A stretch of 64,000 bases of DNA. Source: a virus. The stretch covers positions 28,859 through 92,858 of IMG/VR virus record IMGVR_UViG_3300006076_000002; one strand, 5' to 3'. The position numbers and the translations under genes were made by a program. Of the stretch, positions 7,348 to 15,455 are shown piece by piece (positions within the stretch are counted from its first letter, which is position 1; every line of letters starts with the position of its first letter). Below the pieces are notes generated by a model. The model made no database searches. It was not told the DNA's origin and saw only the letters and a program-made list of their open reading frames with translations.

Positions 7348-8261
7348 AAGTAGGAACCCCAACCTCTCTTGATTATTATAATGGGCAAAATGAAGTACCT
7401 GAAGGTGCATTCCGTATTGGAGCATCTTCATTTAGTACCTTTGTGTCACGACCATGGCAGTGGTTCAAGGAACAAGTACTAGGTATTGGAGGATTTGAAG
7501 GCTCCACGAGCAGTATCTTAGGTTCTGTGGTGCATTACGTCTGTGAACAAAAAGCACAAGGCAAAGAACCGGATATTAATGAAATCGATCAGTACATCCT
7601 CAATAATCGGGGTAACCCTGATGTTGATGCATACATAGTTGAAAAAGAATGGAAATCTATGGCTATATGTGTTGTCAATGAATTTGTATTACCTAACATT
7701 AAACGCTATAGTTCAGTAGAGGAGTTCGTAGTACACGACCTTGGAGATGGTATCTACATTGGTGGTTCGATAGATGCTGTACTAGATGAATACAAAACCT
7801 ATAAAGTAAATGGTGCCTATATAAACGGCAAAAAAGAGTATGATAAGCTATCTTTAGATAAACAAAACGATTGTACTATAACTTCTACCTCAGGCACAAT
7901 AGTGGATTACAAAACAACGTCTGGACGTGTACCTACTAATATCCCAGCTAACTACAAGCAACAATTACTAGTTTATGCCTGGGTACTTAAACAACTAGGC
8001 AGAACTATGGATCGTATACAACTGGTATACATCACCAGAGAGAAGGATACTCGTGCTATCAGTGAGAAAACTGGCAAATCTATAGGGCGTTTACAGCTAC
8101 CAGAAACTACTGTGTTAACTGAGCAAATACAAGAATCAGATTTACAGTGGATAGAAGAGGAAATTATGTTATGTAAAGATAAACTATTACTTACAGAACA
8201 ACAACCAGATATAGCTAATCTTATTTGGCACTACCCTGAATCTTATTTAACTAATAATTAA
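7344..8261 (+). CDS. PD-(D/E)XK exonuclease, Cas4/RecB-like
   Basis: 305 aa. RecB-family nuclease core: His64 in GSVVHYV, Asp144 in GSIDAVLDEY, Asp188/Lys190 in GTIVDYKT, and Gln206-207 in YKQQLLVYAW, the full metal-dependent catalytic set. Phage enzymes of this type trim DNA ends in recombination and replication, and N4-like phages carry one beside their SSB. The last 50 or so codons have a diverged second copy downstream at 9097-9273, separated by an HNH gene, so the present 3' end was probably acquired together with that insertion. Confidence 0.85.
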   Translation: MKVGTPTSLDYYNGQNEVPEGAFRIGASSFSTFVSRPWQWFKEQVLGIGGFEGSTSSILGSVVHYVCEQKAQGKEPDINEIDQYILNNRGNPDVDAYIVEKEWKSMAICVVNEFVLPNIKRYSSVEEFVVHDLGDGIYIGGSIDAVLDEYKTYKVNGAYINGKKEYDKLSLDKQNDCTITSTSGTIVDYKTTSGRVPTNIPANYKQQLLVYAWVLKQLGRTMDRIQLVYITREKDTRAISEKTGKSIGRLQLPETTVLTEQIQESDLQWIEEEIMLCKDKLLLTEQQPDIANLIWHYPESYLTNN

Positions 8262-8339
8262 GCTAACCTATTGTACAATTTTTCATAAGTCCTTTAAATA
8301 GGCAGTCTTATACGGATAACTATCTACGGTTATCTAAAG

Positions 8340-8359
8340 CCTTATTATTTACAATAAGG
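8340..8359 (+). promoter_or_regulatory. Hairpin sequestering the RBS of the HNH gene at 8369
   Basis: Perfect 7-bp stem CCTTATT/AATAAGG around a 6-base loop. The 3' arm contains the Shine-Dalgarno core (AAGGA, 8356-8360) used by the ATG at 8369. In a transcript started far upstream this fold should lower endonuclease translation. Confidence 0.55.
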
Positions 8360-8368
8360 AATAATCAT

Positions 8369-9097
8369 ATGGAAAAGAAATATAATAGGTCTCATATAGG
8401 AGAAACTCACATAACTAAAAGTTCTTTAGGTGGTTACACACTAAAAGTTATAGATGCAAGTAGTAAACCTGGATACTGTAAAATACAGATAAAAAACTGG
8501 ATAAAAGAAGTAGTGTATACTCATGTAAAAAATGGTGTAGTAAAATACCCGTACCACCCAACAGTTTTTAATATAGGCTATTTAGGAGAGGGTATTTACA
8601 CAAAAACAGCTAAATGTTATAGAGTATGGCAGGGTATGCTAGAAAGGTGCTACAGTAATAGCTGTCAAGAAAATCATCCTAGTTATAAAGGGGTAACTGT
8701 ATGCGAGAAGTGGTATAATTATCAAAACTTTGCTGAATGGTTCTATAAAAAATCAAATTACCAAGAAGGGTGGCATTTAGATAAAGATCTACTGTCAGGG
8801 GATAATAAACTGTATAGTCCAGAAACTTGCATCTTTATACCACAAGCGTTAAATAGTTTTATGACTAACAAACAAGTTACAAATACAAGCGGATATACAG
8901 GTGTAAGTAAAATACGGAATTCTACAAAATTCAAAGCACAAATAAAAAAGAATAACAAAGTCTATCATTTAGGAAATTTTACAAGTAAGATAATAGCACG
9001 TATAGTATATTTAAAAGCTAGAAGTGATTATGCTTTAGAGTGGCAACAAAATATGAAAAATAAGCTACCTTTAAAGGTGATACAAAATATAAAATAA
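8369..9097 (+). CDS. HNH/AP2-type homing endonuclease
   Basis: 242 aa. The core follows the phage HNH pattern: VWQGMLERCYSNSCQ, YKGVTVCEKWYNYQNFAEWF, WHLDKDLLSGDNKLYSPETC, where D-K-D replaces the usual D-R-I. It is followed by an AP2-like DNA-binding domain (SGYTGVSKIRNSTKFKAQI, YHLGNFTS). It lies between the intact exonuclease gene and a diverged remnant of that gene's 3' end, which marks it as an inserted mobile gene. The start is chosen at 8369 because AAGGA lies 8 bases upstream. Confidence 0.78.
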   Translation: MEKKYNRSHIGETHITKSSLGGYTLKVIDASSKPGYCKIQIKNWIKEVVYTHVKNGVVKYPYHPTVFNIGYLGEGIYTKTAKCYRVWQGMLERCYSNSCQENHPSYKGVTVCEKWYNYQNFAEWFYKKSNYQEGWHLDKDLLSGDNKLYSPETCIFIPQALNSFMTNKQVTNTSGYTGVSKIRNSTKFKAQIKKNNKVYHLGNFTSKIIARIVYLKARSDYALEWQQNMKNKLPLKVIQNIK

Positions 9098-9273
9098 TAG
9101 GCAAATTGGTGCCTCCTACTTGTACGGTTTTAGTTGAGCAAATCACTTCAGATGACCTTAAGTGGATTGAAGATATGATTATGCTTGCAAAAGACAAGCT
9201 ATTAGCTACTGAGCAGTATCCTGAACTACAATCTCTGATTTGACATGCGCCTCAGAGCTACTTCGAAGAGTAA
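9097..9273 (+). pseudogene. Diverged remnant of the exonuclease 3' end
   Basis: In frame from 9097 the translation reads VLVEQITSDDLKWIEDMIML, then AKDKLLATEQYPELQSLI, a stop, then HAPQSYFEE and TAA. This aligns without gaps to the exonuclease C-terminus (VLTEQIQESDLQWIEEEIML, CKDKLLLTEQQPDIANLIWH, YPESYLTNN). The TGA at 9241-9243 stands where the intact gene has TGG (Trp). It has no start and abuts the HNH stop, so it is a relic left by the insertion. Confidence 0.75.
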
Positions 9274-9350
9274 TTTTATTACCACGACTAGTCGATGCCC
9301 TAGTCTATATGAAGGTGGTGGTAACCACAAGTCCGAAGGCATCACTATAT

Positions 9351-9424
9351 GTACCATTAAGCTCAAAGGTAGAGCTCATTTCCTTTTAAGATTTGGGTTA
9401 CTGGTTCGACTCCAGTATGGTACT
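9351..9424 (+). tRNA. tRNA-Lys(UUU)-like gene, anticodon stem imperfect
   Basis: Acceptor stem GTACCAT/ATGGTAC pairs over 7 bp. D-arm AGCTC-AAAGGTA-GAGCT carries the GG pair. The anticodon loop is CTTTTAA (anticodon TTT, Lys). T-arm ACTGG-TTCGACT-CCAGT is perfect. Total length is 73 plus discriminator, with no encoded CCA. The weak point is the anticodon stem ATTTC/GATTT with two T-T mismatches, so it may be a decayed tRNA or one tolerant of U-U pairs. It lies in the long non-coding gap after the exonuclease remnant. Confidence 0.6.
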
Positions 9425-9670
9425 ACTGATTCTAAGTTGATTACTTGGCACCTACTACGAGGTGAATTCGTAGAATCTCTGGTTAAGCTACCCATGACAA
9501 AAATGAAAAGGCTAGAGTAGACTAATCATCTACTCGTACACTTTATATGTGTAGGCAGCTAAGTTTTTACCTCCTACAATAAATTTTATTACTTGCGGAT
9601 TTGAACCTCGTATATAACAAATCAATTAATAGATTTTTACTTAGCTGTCTACTAGTATAAAGTAAAGGCG
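9425..9670. other. Gap of dense inverted repeats after the tRNA
   Basis: No convincing gene. It holds CTACGA/TCGTAG, GAGTAG/CTACTC and TACAC/GTGTA hairpins. The largest is a 14-bp inverted repeat (9551-9564 with 9639-9652, one G-T pair) enclosing about 74 bases. A T-loop-like string (GGTTCAAATCC on the minus strand, 9600-9613 region) suggests decayed tRNA sequence. The stretch may be an untranslated RNA or tRNA-cluster debris. Confidence 0.45.
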
Positions 9671-9676
9671 GTGCCA

Positions 9677-9913
9677 ATGAGATGGCTAATACAAATATGG
9701 CATAACATATGGAACTATCTTATAACTAAGGATAGAGATCGTGTATTAGCTCAAATGATAAAAGAAACTAGAGAACAGACAATATCTGAACCCTCTAAAC
9801 ATAAGTGTCCTAAAACAGGATTAACTATAGTTGATAAGCTACCAGCTAGACAACTTAAAATAAAAAAGAAAAGGAAAGCTAATGGGAGAACTAGAACAGA
9901 AAATGTACAGTGA
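9677..9913 (+). CDS. Hypothetical basic protein, 78 aa
   Basis: ATG 9677 is chosen over the GTG two codons earlier because AAAGGCGG stands just upstream at the right spacing. The N-terminus (MRWLIQIWHNIWNYL) is an amphipathic, Trp-rich helix. The C-terminus is highly basic (KIKKKRKANGRTRTE). It overlaps the next gene by 32 bases in another frame. Possibly membrane- or DNA-associated; unrecognised. Confidence 0.5.
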   Translation: MRWLIQIWHNIWNYLITKDRDRVLAQMIKETREQTISEPSKHKCPKTGLTIVDKLPARQLKIKKKRKANGRTRTENVQ

Positions 9914-10115
9914 AACTCCAGTAGGTGCAGGTTATTATGCTTTACGTGAAAATACCTCTAAATGTGGTAAGAAGTACACAAAATTAGTTAAAGCAAATCG
10001 TTCACCAGAACCAGCTTATGGGGTACTTAATACACCTCCAAAACTGACACCTTCAGTAGGGCATAACCAACGTAGACAAAAAATCCTAGATAAAAGGAAA
10101 ACTAATGGTAACTAA
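9882..10115 (+). CDS. Hypothetical basic protein, 77 aa
   Basis: Starts MGELEQKMYSETPVGAGYYA, preceded by AAAGGAAAG inside the upstream gene. Rich in Lys, Arg and Pro, with no recognised domain. Its 3' end overlaps the ATPase start by 11 bases and supplies the RBS AAAAGGAAAAC, so the two are probably co-translated. Confidence 0.5.
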   Translation: MGELEQKMYSETPVGAGYYALRENTSKCGKKYTKLVKANRSPEPAYGVLNTPPKLTPSVGHNQRRQKILDKRKTNGN

Positions 10116-10779
10116 AGAAGGTATTAAACTACTAATAGTAGCTCCAGAGAATTCAGGTAAAACACGTCTTATTAGCAATATTGAAAGTGGTTTAGTTATG
10201 TCAACGGACAACAAAGCATTCCGTGGTAAAGTACCACACTTCCGTTATAATATTTACAATGGTTTAGATGACTTAATCGAAACAATTAGTTCTAAACTTG
10301 AGGCCTACGAATCTAAATTTGGCAAACTGCCAGAAACATTTGTAATTGATTCCGTAACTCACTTACAGAATATAATCATCAAATACAATAATGATAAGTA
10401 CACAGGTTTTAATATCTGGACAAATATTAACCGTGACGTATTAGCTATTAATTCATTCATTGAAGAGGAACTAATTCCAGCCGGAATAAATGTAGTTATG
10501 ACTGCTCACGTAGTTTACGACACTGAAGCAGCACGTTGGAAGATTGACAGTCCGGGTAACTTCGGTAAAACTGGGAGCTGGCTTAGTATAGTTGACGAGA
10601 GTGTGTTTATAGAAGTCAAAGGTAACAAACGTATTCTTCACTTCAGCACTATGAAGTTCCCATGCAGAACCCTTCAAGCAGATTTACCTGAATCAATCAA
10701 CGTAGACGATTTTGATATTAATAAACATATTAAACTGCTTGAATCATCCGTACAGGAAAGTGAGGAATGGGCGATATAA
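10105..10779 (+). CDS. RecA-like ATPase, AAA_24/Sak4-like
   Basis: 224 aa. A Walker A-like loop APENSGKT (residues 13-20, first Gly replaced by Ala), a Walker B strand TFVIDS near 78-83, and a later sensor-like VVMTAHVVYD fit the phage AAA_24 group that includes Sak4-type single-strand annealing/recombination ATPases. Its neighbours, an exonuclease and an SSB, support a role in recombination-dependent replication. The protein is about the usual family length and ends in an acidic tail (SVQESEEWAI). A close alternative is an uncharacterised N4-like ATPase. Confidence 0.72.
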   Translation: MVTKEGIKLLIVAPENSGKTRLISNIESGLVMSTDNKAFRGKVPHFRYNIYNGLDDLIETISSKLEAYESKFGKLPETFVIDSVTHLQNIIIKYNNDKYTGFNIWTNINRDVLAINSFIEEELIPAGINVVMTAHVVYDTEAARWKIDSPGNFGKTGSWLSIVDESVFIEVKGNKRILHFSTMKFPCRTLQADLPESINVDDFDINKHIKLLESSVQESEEWAI

Positions 10780-10943
10780 GGACCATTTAAGCACATTAGT
10801 TGTACAATTCGTACCCAACATTGGATATTACCTATAAAGGATTACTTAAGTTATGTTCTGTTATACTTTTAATCTACGCAGGGTTAATATACTGCACCAT
10901 CTAAACTTTACGGAATTGCCAAATTCTATAAAAAGGAGTTTAG
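10780..10943 (+). other. Non-coding leader before the HNH/AP2 gene
   Basis: 164 bases without a gene. It shares with the leader of the HNH gene at 8369 the string TTGTACAATT shortly after the upstream stop. A promoter-like TGTTATACT (extended -10 form) lies at 10859-10867 without a matching -35. The 3' end folds with the start codon (see the hairpin). Confidence 0.35.
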
Positions 10944-10946
10944 ATG
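10898..10946 (+). promoter_or_regulatory. 10-bp hairpin burying the start codon of the HNH/AP2 gene
   Basis: CATCTAAACT (10898-10907) pairs perfectly with AGTTTAGATG (10937-10946), whose last three bases are the ATG of the gene at 10944. The stem also takes part of the AAGGAG ribosome site. Two further wobble pairs are possible. Translation from a long transcript should be strongly reduced. Confidence 0.65.
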
Positions 10947-11687
10947 AACTCAAATGAAATTAAAGTACTACATAACAAACCTTTTAAAGGTAAATTTAAG
11001 CCACTCAAGCAAGAGAATTATGTTTTAAAGGTATTAGCGGATTTAGGTATGCAGTATCCTACTAAATCCTCTAAACAGAAAAAGCGTATGGTACATATTG
11101 AATGTAAATGTGGAGATATTCTTACTGTACAAGAAAAGCAGTTCAGAGATAATCACGCTAGAGTATGTAAAAAATGTTCAAATAAAGATAAAATTATATT
11201 TGGAGATAGTTATAAAGACTCTATCGGATTTTATCTTAGAAAAATACATTCTGGTGTTAAAGGTAGATGTACTAACCCTAAAAATAAAGATTACGAAAAA
11301 TATAGTAAGTTAGGTATATACCAACCTTGGATGGATTATAGTGTATTTAGACATTGGGCATTAACTAATGGATACAAACCGGGATTAACTATTGATAGGG
11401 TAGATAACAATAAAGGGTACTATCCAAATAACTGTAGATGGACTACTAAAAGTATACAAGCACAAAACACTAGAGTTTTACGTTCTACTAATAAATCTGG
11501 TTACAGAGGGGTTAGTTGGAATAAAAAAGAGAATATATGGAAAGTTAATATAATGACGAACGGTAAAAATAAATATTTAGGTAGATTTACTACAGCCTTA
11601 GAAGGCGCTAAAGCTTATGATACCTACGTAGTTGAACATAATACTCAACATAATATTAACGGAGTTTTATACTCTGAATTACGATAA
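10944..11687 (+). CDS. HNH/AP2 homing endonuclease
   Basis: 247 aa. Domain order: zinc-ribbon-like (CKCGDILTVQ, then CKKC, residues 52-80), HNH-type core (IHSGVKGRCTN, LTIDRVDNNKGYYPNNCRW near residues 95-175), then an AP2 DNA-binding domain (SGYRGVSWNKKENIWKV, NKYLGRFTTALEGAKAYD). It is related to the genes at 2565 and 8369. It separates the ATPase from the SSB, which are neighbours in related phages. RBS AAAAGGAG is partly masked by a hairpin. Confidence 0.82.
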   Translation: MNSNEIKVLHNKPFKGKFKPLKQENYVLKVLADLGMQYPTKSSKQKKRMVHIECKCGDILTVQEKQFRDNHARVCKKCSNKDKIIFGDSYKDSIGFYLRKIHSGVKGRCTNPKNKDYEKYSKLGIYQPWMDYSVFRHWALTNGYKPGLTIDRVDNNKGYYPNNCRWTTKSIQAQNTRVLRSTNKSGYRGVSWNKKENIWKVNIMTNGKNKYLGRFTTALEGAKAYDTYVVEHNTQHNINGVLYSELR

Positions 11688-11724
11688 GTTAATTTAAAGA
11701 ATTAAATATAAAAGGAAATAATAA

Positions 11725-12411
11725 ATGAGTTTTTTTAAAACAAAAAGAGATAGTGAGTCAGTAAAAGAAAGAGTTGGAGGAAGTTCTAAATTTTTAAATA
11801 AAGCCGGAATATACGATGTAAATGTAATTGCAGCATTTGTAAATGAAGGTAAAGGTGGATCTTTAACAGTTGACTTTTTCATTGAGAAAGATGAGCAACC
11901 ACAACCATTATACGGATCTCTTAGAATTACCAACAATAACGGTGACGAGAACAAGATTGGTGCAGCAACATTCAATAAACTACTAGTTATTCTTGATGAA
12001 GATGAAGCAGCAGATCCAGAGGAAGCAACTCTACCAATGGGTAAAGATGGTGCAGACAAAGATGTAGCTGTAATTCCTAACCTAACGGATTTTGAAGTCA
12101 AAGTATGGGTAGCTATCGAGTATTCAGTATACAATGGCTCTATCAAAGAGAAGAAAGTAATTCGTAACTTTTACCGTGCAAACGATGGTGCATCAGCAGA
12201 GGAAATCGTTAATGAAGCAGAACCAGGTCAACAGTACGCTAAAGATCTTGAGTACCTTGAAACTTCAGAAAACAAAGGTGTAATCTACAAAGATAATCTT
12301 ACTGCAGACCAAGTACAAGAGTGGATCAAAGGCGGACGTAAAGAAGGCACTGTAGGTGGAAGCACATCAGCAGCTAAGCCTAATTTCTCAAAACGTAGAT
12401 TTGGAAAATAA
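11725..12411 (+). CDS. Single-stranded DNA-binding protein, N4-SSB-like (probable)
   Basis: 228 aa. A long beta-rich domain (SLTVDFFIEKDEQPQPLYGS, then FEVKVWVAIEYSVYNG) is followed by a flexible Gly/Ser-rich linker and a short basic tail (FSKRRFGK), not the acidic tail of bacterial SSB. N4 SSB is similarly placed and has a basic C-terminus; it binds single strands and activates host RNA polymerase at late promoters. The position after the exonuclease and ATPase supports the call. No decisive motif exists, so the name rests on context and shape. RBS AAAAGGAAATAATAA. Confidence 0.55.
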   Translation: MSFFKTKRDSESVKERVGGSSKFLNKAGIYDVNVIAAFVNEGKGGSLTVDFFIEKDEQPQPLYGSLRITNNNGDENKIGAATFNKLLVILDEDEAADPEEATLPMGKDGADKDVAVIPNLTDFEVKVWVAIEYSVYNGSIKEKKVIRNFYRANDGASAEEIVNEAEPGQQYAKDLEYLETSENKGVIYKDNLTADQVQEWIKGGRKEGTVGGSTSAAKPNFSKRRFGK

Positions 12412-12609
12412 ATAGTTTAAGGAAAGTTATCAGCCTTAAAGAGAGACTAAGTCTATCGTATACAGAGACTATAAACCTTGCACCCTAACTTTGTCAGTTA
12501 ACTAGGTTAAATAAAACTGATCGTCTAGAATTCACAAAGACGCAAACTTTTGAATCCCACGTCCAGCAGTACGGAGGTCAGTAACTACTGCTATTTATAA
12601 AGGAAAATA
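12412..12609 (+). other. Structured non-coding gap
   Basis: 198 bases without a coding frame. Visible foldbacks are AGTCT/AGACT around 12450-12471, TCAGTT/AACTGA around 12497-12524, and AGCAGTA/TACTGCT at about 12567-12594, just before the RBS (AAAGGAAAATA) of the next gene. No tRNA T-loop, promoter or terminator pattern was found. It may be a 5' leader RNA or the scar of a lost insertion. Confidence 0.35.
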
Positions 12610-12900
12610 ATGGAAAATAAAGAATTGCAAGATTTACGCAAACAGTGCAGTAAATTAGAAAAACAAGTAAAGAAACACTTAAAGAATACGCTTAGTATTT
12701 ATGCAGAGCTATTGGCAGGTTTTGAAAAACAAGACTCGCTAGACCCTGACGAAGTAGGTGTTATCATAGCTTCTTTAGGTTTACAGACTTCACGTGTATT
12801 TGATACACTAAACGATAAAGACTTATCCGTACAAGAGTTGGCTTCTAAGCTTAAACGTATTAATAAAACACCAACTGTTACAACTACAAAGGAAAAATAA
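12610..12900 (+). CDS. Hypothetical coiled-coil protein, 96 aa
   Basis: The first 30 residues (ELQDLRKQCSKLEKQVKKHL) have a heptad pattern; the rest is helical and ends in a Thr/Lys tail. RBS AAAGGAAAATA. Its TAA overlaps the HU-like ATG (TAATG), so the two are coupled. Unknown function. Confidence 0.55.
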   Translation: MENKELQDLRKQCSKLEKQVKKHLKNTLSIYAELLAGFEKQDSLDPDEVGVIIASLGLQTSRVFDTLNDKDLSVQELASKLKRINKTPTVTTTKEK

Positions 12901-13181
12901 TGAACAAACAACAATTTATTGAAGAACTATCTCTACTAGAAGATTTTGAGTCTAAGGCAGCTGCAGCTCGTGCAGTCGAATTAGCTATCGATATTATTAC
13001 TAAACAAGTAGCTTCCGGTAACGAAGTAGTTATCAGTGGATTAGGTAAATTCTATCCACATAAACAAACAGGTAAAAGTGGGAAAGTTCCAGGTACTGAC
13101 AGAACATATACTACTCAAGATAAGATGGTACCTAAGTTCAAAGCAGCAAAAGCTTTCAAAGACACTGTAGCTGGAGTGTAG
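12900..13181 (+). CDS. HU/IHF-family DNA-binding protein
   Basis: 93 aa, the normal HU length. MNKQQFIEEL and the helical half AVELAIDIITKQVASGNEVV lead to the signature GLGKFYPHKQTGKSGKVPG and a C-terminal helix VPKFKAAKAFKDTV. HU proteins bend and compact DNA as dimers. The arm region is diverged from bacterial HU (NPxTG not retained exactly). Phage copies may help replication or packaging. Coupled to the gene upstream. Confidence 0.85.
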   Translation: MNKQQFIEELSLLEDFESKAAAARAVELAIDIITKQVASGNEVVISGLGKFYPHKQTGKSGKVPGTDRTYTTQDKMVPKFKAAKAFKDTVAGV

Positions 13182-13184
13182 ACT

Positions 13185-13307
13185 ATGTCTACTCTTCAAT
13201 ACATTAAAAATCGGCTAAACGAACAAGTACAATGTACAGTAGGTTTCAAAGTATTTACTTACTTATCCTTCGCATTAGTATGGCTCACTCTAGCGTTAGG
13301 AAAATAG
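13185..13307 (+). CDS. Small membrane protein, 40 aa
   Basis: ATG 13185 to TAG 13305-13307, between HU and nrdA. One transmembrane helix (VFTYLSFALVWLTLAL) with positive residues before it, suggesting a cytoplasmic N-terminus. No clear RBS beyond AGTGTAGACT. Too short to classify, but the frame fills the gap exactly and looks real. Confidence 0.45.
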   Translation: MSTLQYIKNRLNEQVQCTVGFKVFTYLSFALVWLTLALGK

Positions 13308-13308
13308 C

Positions 13309-15453
13309 ATGGCTATTGAACTAGCAACTAATAAAACACACATAGTTGTCAAACGTGATGGAAGAGAAGAACCTTATTCTGAAGCTAAAATGAAACAAGT
13401 ACTTATGTGGGCTTGTCAAGGTAGTGAACCATTAGCTGATAGCATACTAGAAGCGATTGAAATACGCATTTACAACAAGATAGCCATAGAAACACTATTC
13501 GATGAAGTAATAGATACTGTATATAATATGATATCTAGACTTACACCACAATACGAAGAAGTACTAAAGCGCTTATTCATACAGAAAACCTATAAAGAGT
13601 TATGGGGTATTAAGCGTGCAGAGTATCCAACATTAGCACAATATTTTGCTGAGTTTAGTGGACAGGATAAAGAACTAATCGATCCAAAATTATCTCCAAC
13701 TGAGTTAGAGCAACTTGATTTAGCTATTAAGCCGGAAAGAGACTTATTAAGCCCATATCTAGGTTTAACGGTATTCTTTGAGAAGTATTCTATACGTGGA
13801 AAAGAACTATTACAGCATGGTTTTATGCGTGTAGCTATTCAACCTTATGTAAATGATACTTCACCAAATAGAATTCAGAAAATTATCAACCGTTACAATA
13901 ACTTATCTTTAGGTTACTATACAGAAGCAACTCCTAAATTTAAGAACTCTCTTAAGCATAAGTTTTACGGGGCATCTTGCTGTGTACACAAATCAGCAGA
14001 TAACTCTGAATCAATCAATGCCGTAACTTCTGATATTGGTCAGTATTCTCGTGCAGATGGTGGTAATGCTTGTGATGTATCTGATTGGAGAGCATCTAAC
14101 TCAACTATCGGATTAGTAGGTAAGTCTGATGGTCCTATACCATTTATTAAAAAACTTGAAGCATCTGTTAACGCATTTAATCAAAATTCTACTCGTCCTG
14201 GTGTATGTGCAGTATACTATCAATGGTGGCATGCAGACGTTATGGCACTACTTCCGTTAATGGATGAAGGTGGTAAAGAAAACCAACGTGCCAGAGGTCT
14301 TAAATTTGGTATCAAACTTAACCGTCTATTCTTACGTGCTATTACAGCTAACGAAGATGTACATTTATTTGATCCGAAAGTAGTACCTCATTTGAACAAC
14401 CTGTTTGGCACAGAATTCGATGAAGCCTATGATCAAGCTGTCAAAGCTAAGTTGTACACTTCAGTGATACCAGCACGTACTATTGCATTGGCCATAGCTA
14501 AAGAGCGTCTTGAAACAGGCAATTTATACATTTTCTTCATTGAAAATGCAAATGAGCACACTCCTTTCAATGATATTATTCATAGTTCTAATCTCTGTAT
14601 GGAAATATTTTTACCTACTATTGCTACTGAATTTAATAAAAGTAGGGTAGTAACAGATTTATCTACAGGTGAAGCCTATACTGAAAGCTACAATAAAACA
14701 GGACTAACTGCACTGTGCAATCTTAGTTCTATCAATGTAGATAAATGGATAAACATGTCATCAGAAGAACGAGATACTTTAGCTGCTGAGCTATTGGAGT
14801 CTTCTGATAATCTAATTGACTTACAAAGCTACCCTACTCCTGAAGGTGAATTATTCAACCGTAATTACAGAGCAATTGGTATTGGTATGAATAACTTAGC
14901 ATATGCATTTGCAAGCAGAAATATTAAGTTTACTGATGACGATGCAAAAGTATTAATGGAAGAAATATCATCTTCAATCCATGAAGTATTTAACCGTGCG
15001 TCATACAACCTAGCTATACAACGTGGTAATTTCCTATGGCATAATAAAACTAAGCTATCTGAACCTAGGCGTTTTGCAACATTGTTTGCTTTACCCCCAG
15101 GAGCTACAAACAGTTTAATTATTGGTGCTACCGAAGGTACTGAACCGGTATCTAAACTATTGAGTGAGAAAACAGGTACATACTCATCTAAACAATTAGT
15201 ACCTGAACTACTTAAGTACGGAATGAACTACCAGTTAGCTGCGGAGATACCTACAAAAGTATTATATGATTTAGCAGCGATTCGTCAACGCTATCTTGAT
15301 CAAGGACAATCTCTTAACACATATGCTAAAGATCCTTCAAGTGCATACGAAGTAGTTAATGCCATTATCTATGCTGAATCAGTAGGGCTTAAGTCGCTTT
15401 ACTATTTACAATCAAATACGGCAGTCGATGAGTGCCTTAGCTGTGGAGCTTAA
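13309..15453 (+). CDS. nrdA: Ribonucleoside-diphosphate reductase class Ia, alpha subunit
   Basis: 714 aa. It reduces ribonucleotides to deoxyribonucleotides for phage DNA synthesis. An N-terminal ATP-cone (VVKRDGREEPYSEAKMKQ) precedes the barrel, with active-site cysteines in GASCCVHK (about residue 224), NLCMEI (about 430) and ALCNLSSIN (about 470). The C-terminal thiol pair is CLSC (709, 712), which is regenerated by thioredoxin or glutaredoxin. Length is close to bacterial NrdA. It is followed after two bases by the beta subunit, so the genes form an operon. Confidence 0.95.
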   Translation: MAIELATNKTHIVVKRDGREEPYSEAKMKQVLMWACQGSEPLADSILEAIEIRIYNKIAIETLFDEVIDTVYNMISRLTPQYEEVLKRLFIQKTYKELWGIKRAEYPTLAQYFAEFSGQDKELIDPKLSPTELEQLDLAIKPERDLLSPYLGLTVFFEKYSIRGKELLQHGFMRVAIQPYVNDTSPNRIQKIINRYNNLSLGYYTEATPKFKNSLKHKFYGASCCVHKSADNSESINAVTSDIGQYSRADGGNACDVSDWRASNSTIGLVGKSDGPIPFIKKLEASVNAFNQNSTRPGVCAVYYQWWHADVMALLPLMDEGGKENQRARGLKFGIKLNRLFLRAITANEDVHLFDPKVVPHLNNLFGTEFDEAYDQAVKAKLYTSVIPARTIALAIAKERLETGNLYIFFIENANEHTPFNDIIHSSNLCMEIFLPTIATEFNKSRVVTDLSTGEAYTESYNKTGLTALCNLSSINVDKWINMSSEERDTLAAELLESSDNLIDLQSYPTPEGELFNRNYRAIGIGMNNLAYAFASRNIKFTDDDAKVLMEEISSSIHEVFNRASYNLAIQRGNFLWHNKTKLSEPRRFATLFALPPGATNSLIIGATEGTEPVSKLLSEKTGTYSSKQLVPELLKYGMNYQLAAEIPTKVLYDLAAIRQRYLDQGQSLNTYAKDPSSAYEVVNAIIYAESVGLKSLYYLQSNTAVDECLSCGA

Positions 15454-15455
15454 CA

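Noticed and set aside
9285-9306. Group I intron core suggested by CGACTAG...CTAGTC
   Set aside because: Only 8 bases separate the two halves, too few for P3/P8, and no splice exons fit; it is a simple hairpin.
9245-9520. 91-codon ORF on the plus strand
   Set aside because: It runs through the exonuclease relic and the whole tRNA-Lys-like gene, has no RBS and no protein-like pattern.
9596-9652. Possible minus-strand tRNA around the T-loop-like GGTTCAAATCC
   Set aside because: The T-stem has two mismatches, the acceptor stem pairs only 5 of 7, and no D-arm or anticodon arm can be drawn.
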